A stretch of 64,000 bases of DNA from an uncultured Mucilaginibacter sp. Its GTDB lineage: Bacteria > Bacteroidota > Bacteroidia > Sphingobacteriales > Sphingobacteriaceae. A program made the translations under genes and the position numbers. Within the stretch, counting starts at the first letter, position 1. The number at the start of each line of letters is the position of its first letter. The stretch spans positions 1 to 64,000 of the forward strand of contig NZ_CAITNG010000121.1 of NCBI RefSeq assembly GCF_903893715.1. The letters are read 5' to 3'. Below are positions 62,472 through 64,000 of the stretch, in pieces. The notes beneath the pieces were generated by a model that worked only from the letters and a program-made list of their open reading frames with translations, was not told where the DNA came from and made no database searches.

Positions 62472-63608
62472 TCAATTATGGTAATCTATCGCGTCCTTCA
62501 TACAATCGGGCAGGTTATCCAACGAAGGGGCACCGCTAAACAACGAGAAATTACCGTTATATTCCCAAATAATGCCCGGTATTTTTAAGGCTTTGAGCGC
62601 GTTACGGGTGGCTTTAATATACCGGCAGCGGCTATCCAGGTCGGCATGTTCGTTAAAAGCCCCGTACTCGGTACAAACAACAGGTACATAGTATTTATCC
62701 GACCAGGATTTTGCGTAACCTTTCAACTTATCGTTGATGGATTGTTCGTTGCCATCGCGGGGATATTTATTGTAATCACTTTCGCCGTAGGTGCTTTTTG
62801 TTTTGGGATTGATTGTTGGAAAATTTTCCACACTATAAGGAAATGCCACCCCGATGGTTGCCGACGGGTCGCCCATCCAGCCGGCGCCCTGATGGGTAAA
62901 CAAAAAAGGTTCGTAAAAATGAAAAGAATAAATAATGTTTTCATCGGCCAGGCGCACAAATTTGCTCAGCTCGTAAATGCTGTTATAATTGGTTGCGCCC
63001 ACCAAAAGGGTTCGTTTTTTATCCACTTTTCGGATGCCTTGAACAATGTTGTAGGCGGCATCTTTCCATATCTGTTGAGATACCGTTGGCTCGTTATAAA
63101 TTTCAAAAAACAATTTATCGTCGCTTTCCGCGAAGTATTTTCGAGCTACTTTTTGCCACAAATCGATGATTTTAGGCGTTTCGGCGGAATAGTTGTCGTT
63201 TTTGAGGTTGCCTGCGTGGTAATCGATAATTAAATTGAGGTCGTGCTTTTTACATTCGTTCCAAACTTCGGTAACCCGATTTAAAACTTCTTCCAACGGT
63301 ATGTTCTTATTTTCGAACCAGGTGAAAGCTACGGGCAACCTGATGGTTTTAAAGCCAAGTTTTTTTAACAATACAAAATCGTTGTCGGTTATTGTGCTAT
63401 CGCTTAGCATATCTTTCTTCCAGGTTTGTTCCAACCACGATATGTTCATCCCGTTATCGAGTTTTTGTGCTTTTTTAAAGAGCGCTGCTCTCGAATCGGG
63501 CGGCAATGGTCTGGTTTTTGCCTGTAAAGGTTGCGATATGTGCACTATTTGAAAAATTGTTAATACAATTAACGATTTTATAACGCCGCAAAATTTTAAA
63601 TGGCTCAT
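62472..63608 (-). CDS. GH5 family glycoside hydrolase (cellulase-like)
   Basis: A 378-residue secreted TIM-barrel hydrolase, signal peptide about 1-27 from ATG 63608 (an upstream start at 63629 would add seven residues). GH5 signs are GFKTIRLPVAF, the acid/base Glu in FFEIYNEPT, IIYSFHFYEPFLFTHQG and the nucleophile Glu in VVCTEYGAFN. It cleaves a beta-linked glucan or mannan; the exact substrate is not clear. Confidence 0.9.
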   Translation of the reverse strand: MSHLKFCGVIKSLIVLTIFQIVHISQPLQAKTRPLPPDSRAALFKKAQKLDNGMNISWLEQTWKKDMLSDSTITDNDFVLLKKLGFKTIRLPVAFTWFENKNIPLEEVLNRVTEVWNECKKHDLNLIIDYHAGNLKNDNYSAETPKIIDLWQKVARKYFAESDDKLFFEIYNEPTVSQQIWKDAAYNIVQGIRKVDKKRTLLVGATNYNSIYELSKFVRLADENIIYSFHFYEPFLFTHQGAGWMGDPSATIGVAFPYSVENFPTINPKTKSTYGESDYNKYPRDGNEQSINDKLKGYAKSWSDKYYVPVVCTEYGAFNEHADLDSRCRYIKATRNALKALKIPGIIWEYNGNFSLFSGAPSLDNLPDCMKDAIDYHN

Positions 63609-63676
63609 AGTTATTTGTAATTTAAGCACCGAAATAGTTTCGCATTTTGCAATAAAATTAATCTAAACCAATACCG

Positions 63677-64000
63677 ATGTTTGTCCAACTAAATAAAGAA
63701 GAACTTATTGCGGAAAATTCGAAAAAGGCATGGTACCTAACAAATAACATTGTTTGGACCATTATTTTTGTTTTCCCTGTTTTTAGTGTTCTCGATTTTG
63801 TTTACCTCAACAAATACTGGGTTCAGTTTTTTATTGCAAGGATAATTATAATCATGTTGATTTACATGTTATATAATCTATTCCAACGCAACAATTATAA
63901 TTATCGTATCCTGCTGCACTTCGCTTTCCTGTCTGTTTCTATAATAGGTGCAATGTTGAGCACCCTGGTTGATGTGCAACAGGAGAACATCTTTTTTTTA
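63677..64000 (+). CDS. membrane protein, truncated by window end
   Basis: The first 108 residues (MFVQLNKEELIAENSKKAWY...) of a longer frame open at the window end. Hydrophobic helices lie at about 25-42, 49-67 and 80-97. The alternating membrane helices recall sensory N-terminal domains of Bacteroidota kinases or cyclases, but this cannot be shown. Confidence 0.55.
   Translation, partial: MFVQLNKEELIAENSKKAWYLTNNIVWTIIFVFPVFSVLDFVYLNKYWVQFFIARIIIIMLIYMLYNLFQRNNYNYRILLHFAFLSVSIIGAMLSTLVDVQQENIFFL

Overview
The window looks like a chromosome segment from a Bacteroidota, most probably a Sphingobacteriaceae close to Mucilaginibacter or Pedobacter. The grounds are TAnnTTTG-type -7 promoter elements, the absence of clear Shine-Dalgarno sites, family-typical proteins (DUF4294, DUF4397, DUF1343/NamZ, RNase Y, BshB1, OlsF-type lipid synthase, MnmD) and many short palindromic repeats between genes. 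The genus is inferred from remembered protein likeness, not from a search.

Layout. 1-3.4 kb: tRNA-Arg(UCU) and a minus-strand secreted glycan operon (GH27 alpha-galactosidase, DUF4350-like protein, DUF1080 lipoprotein). 3.5-5.5 kb: polyprenol-P-mannose synthase-like GT2, a GyrI-like protein and a DUF559 nuclease gene bracketed by 62-bp repeats. 5.5-17 kb: housekeeping (ruvB, MBL-rhodanese, mnmD, mazG, LolE-like permease, namZ, fmt, a toxin-antitoxin pair, class IV aminotransferase, rluD). 17-31.4 kb: PLP deaminase, bshB1-gpx-DUF4294, (p)ppGpp synthase/hydrolase, Fur, purA, pabB-like, apt, HhH protein, olsF and an Mpo1-like gene. 31.5-39 kb: rny, a 6S-like RNA, zapA, a coiled-coil gene, pheT, an SDR with its ArsR regulator, radC, rpsT. 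39-44.8 kb: assorted metabolic and envelope genes.

44.8-55.2 kb is the most unusual part: a tightly packed minus-strand operon. Its transcription order is acyltransferase-3, ketoacyl synthase III, SDR reductase, a second acyltransferase-3, a 1301-residue protein made of three complete CE7 esterase units in tandem, an outer-membrane beta-barrel, and a single CE7 esterase. I read it as a candidate system that makes an acyl group, transfers it onto an envelope or exported glycan, and trims it in the periplasm. Both acyltransferases and the reductase are interrupted (one amber codon, two frameshifts). The IcmF mutase just beyond is also split by a shift at an A7 run. Local decay or sequence errors must therefore be excluded before the operon is taken as active.

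55.3-64 kb: YhcC radical SAM protein, IcmF (with a palindromic repeat element inside its reading frame), M15 peptidase, DUF4846 protein, acyl-ACP desaturase, GH5 glycosidase and the start of a membrane protein cut by the window end.

Between genes there are several repeat families: the DUF559-flanking repeats, 10-bp-phased TACCCATA doublets, word-like inverted repeats (GTTCATGG, AATCAAGA and AATGAACT types), and BIME-like hairpin pairs. Two of these supply coding or promoter sequence to their neighbours.
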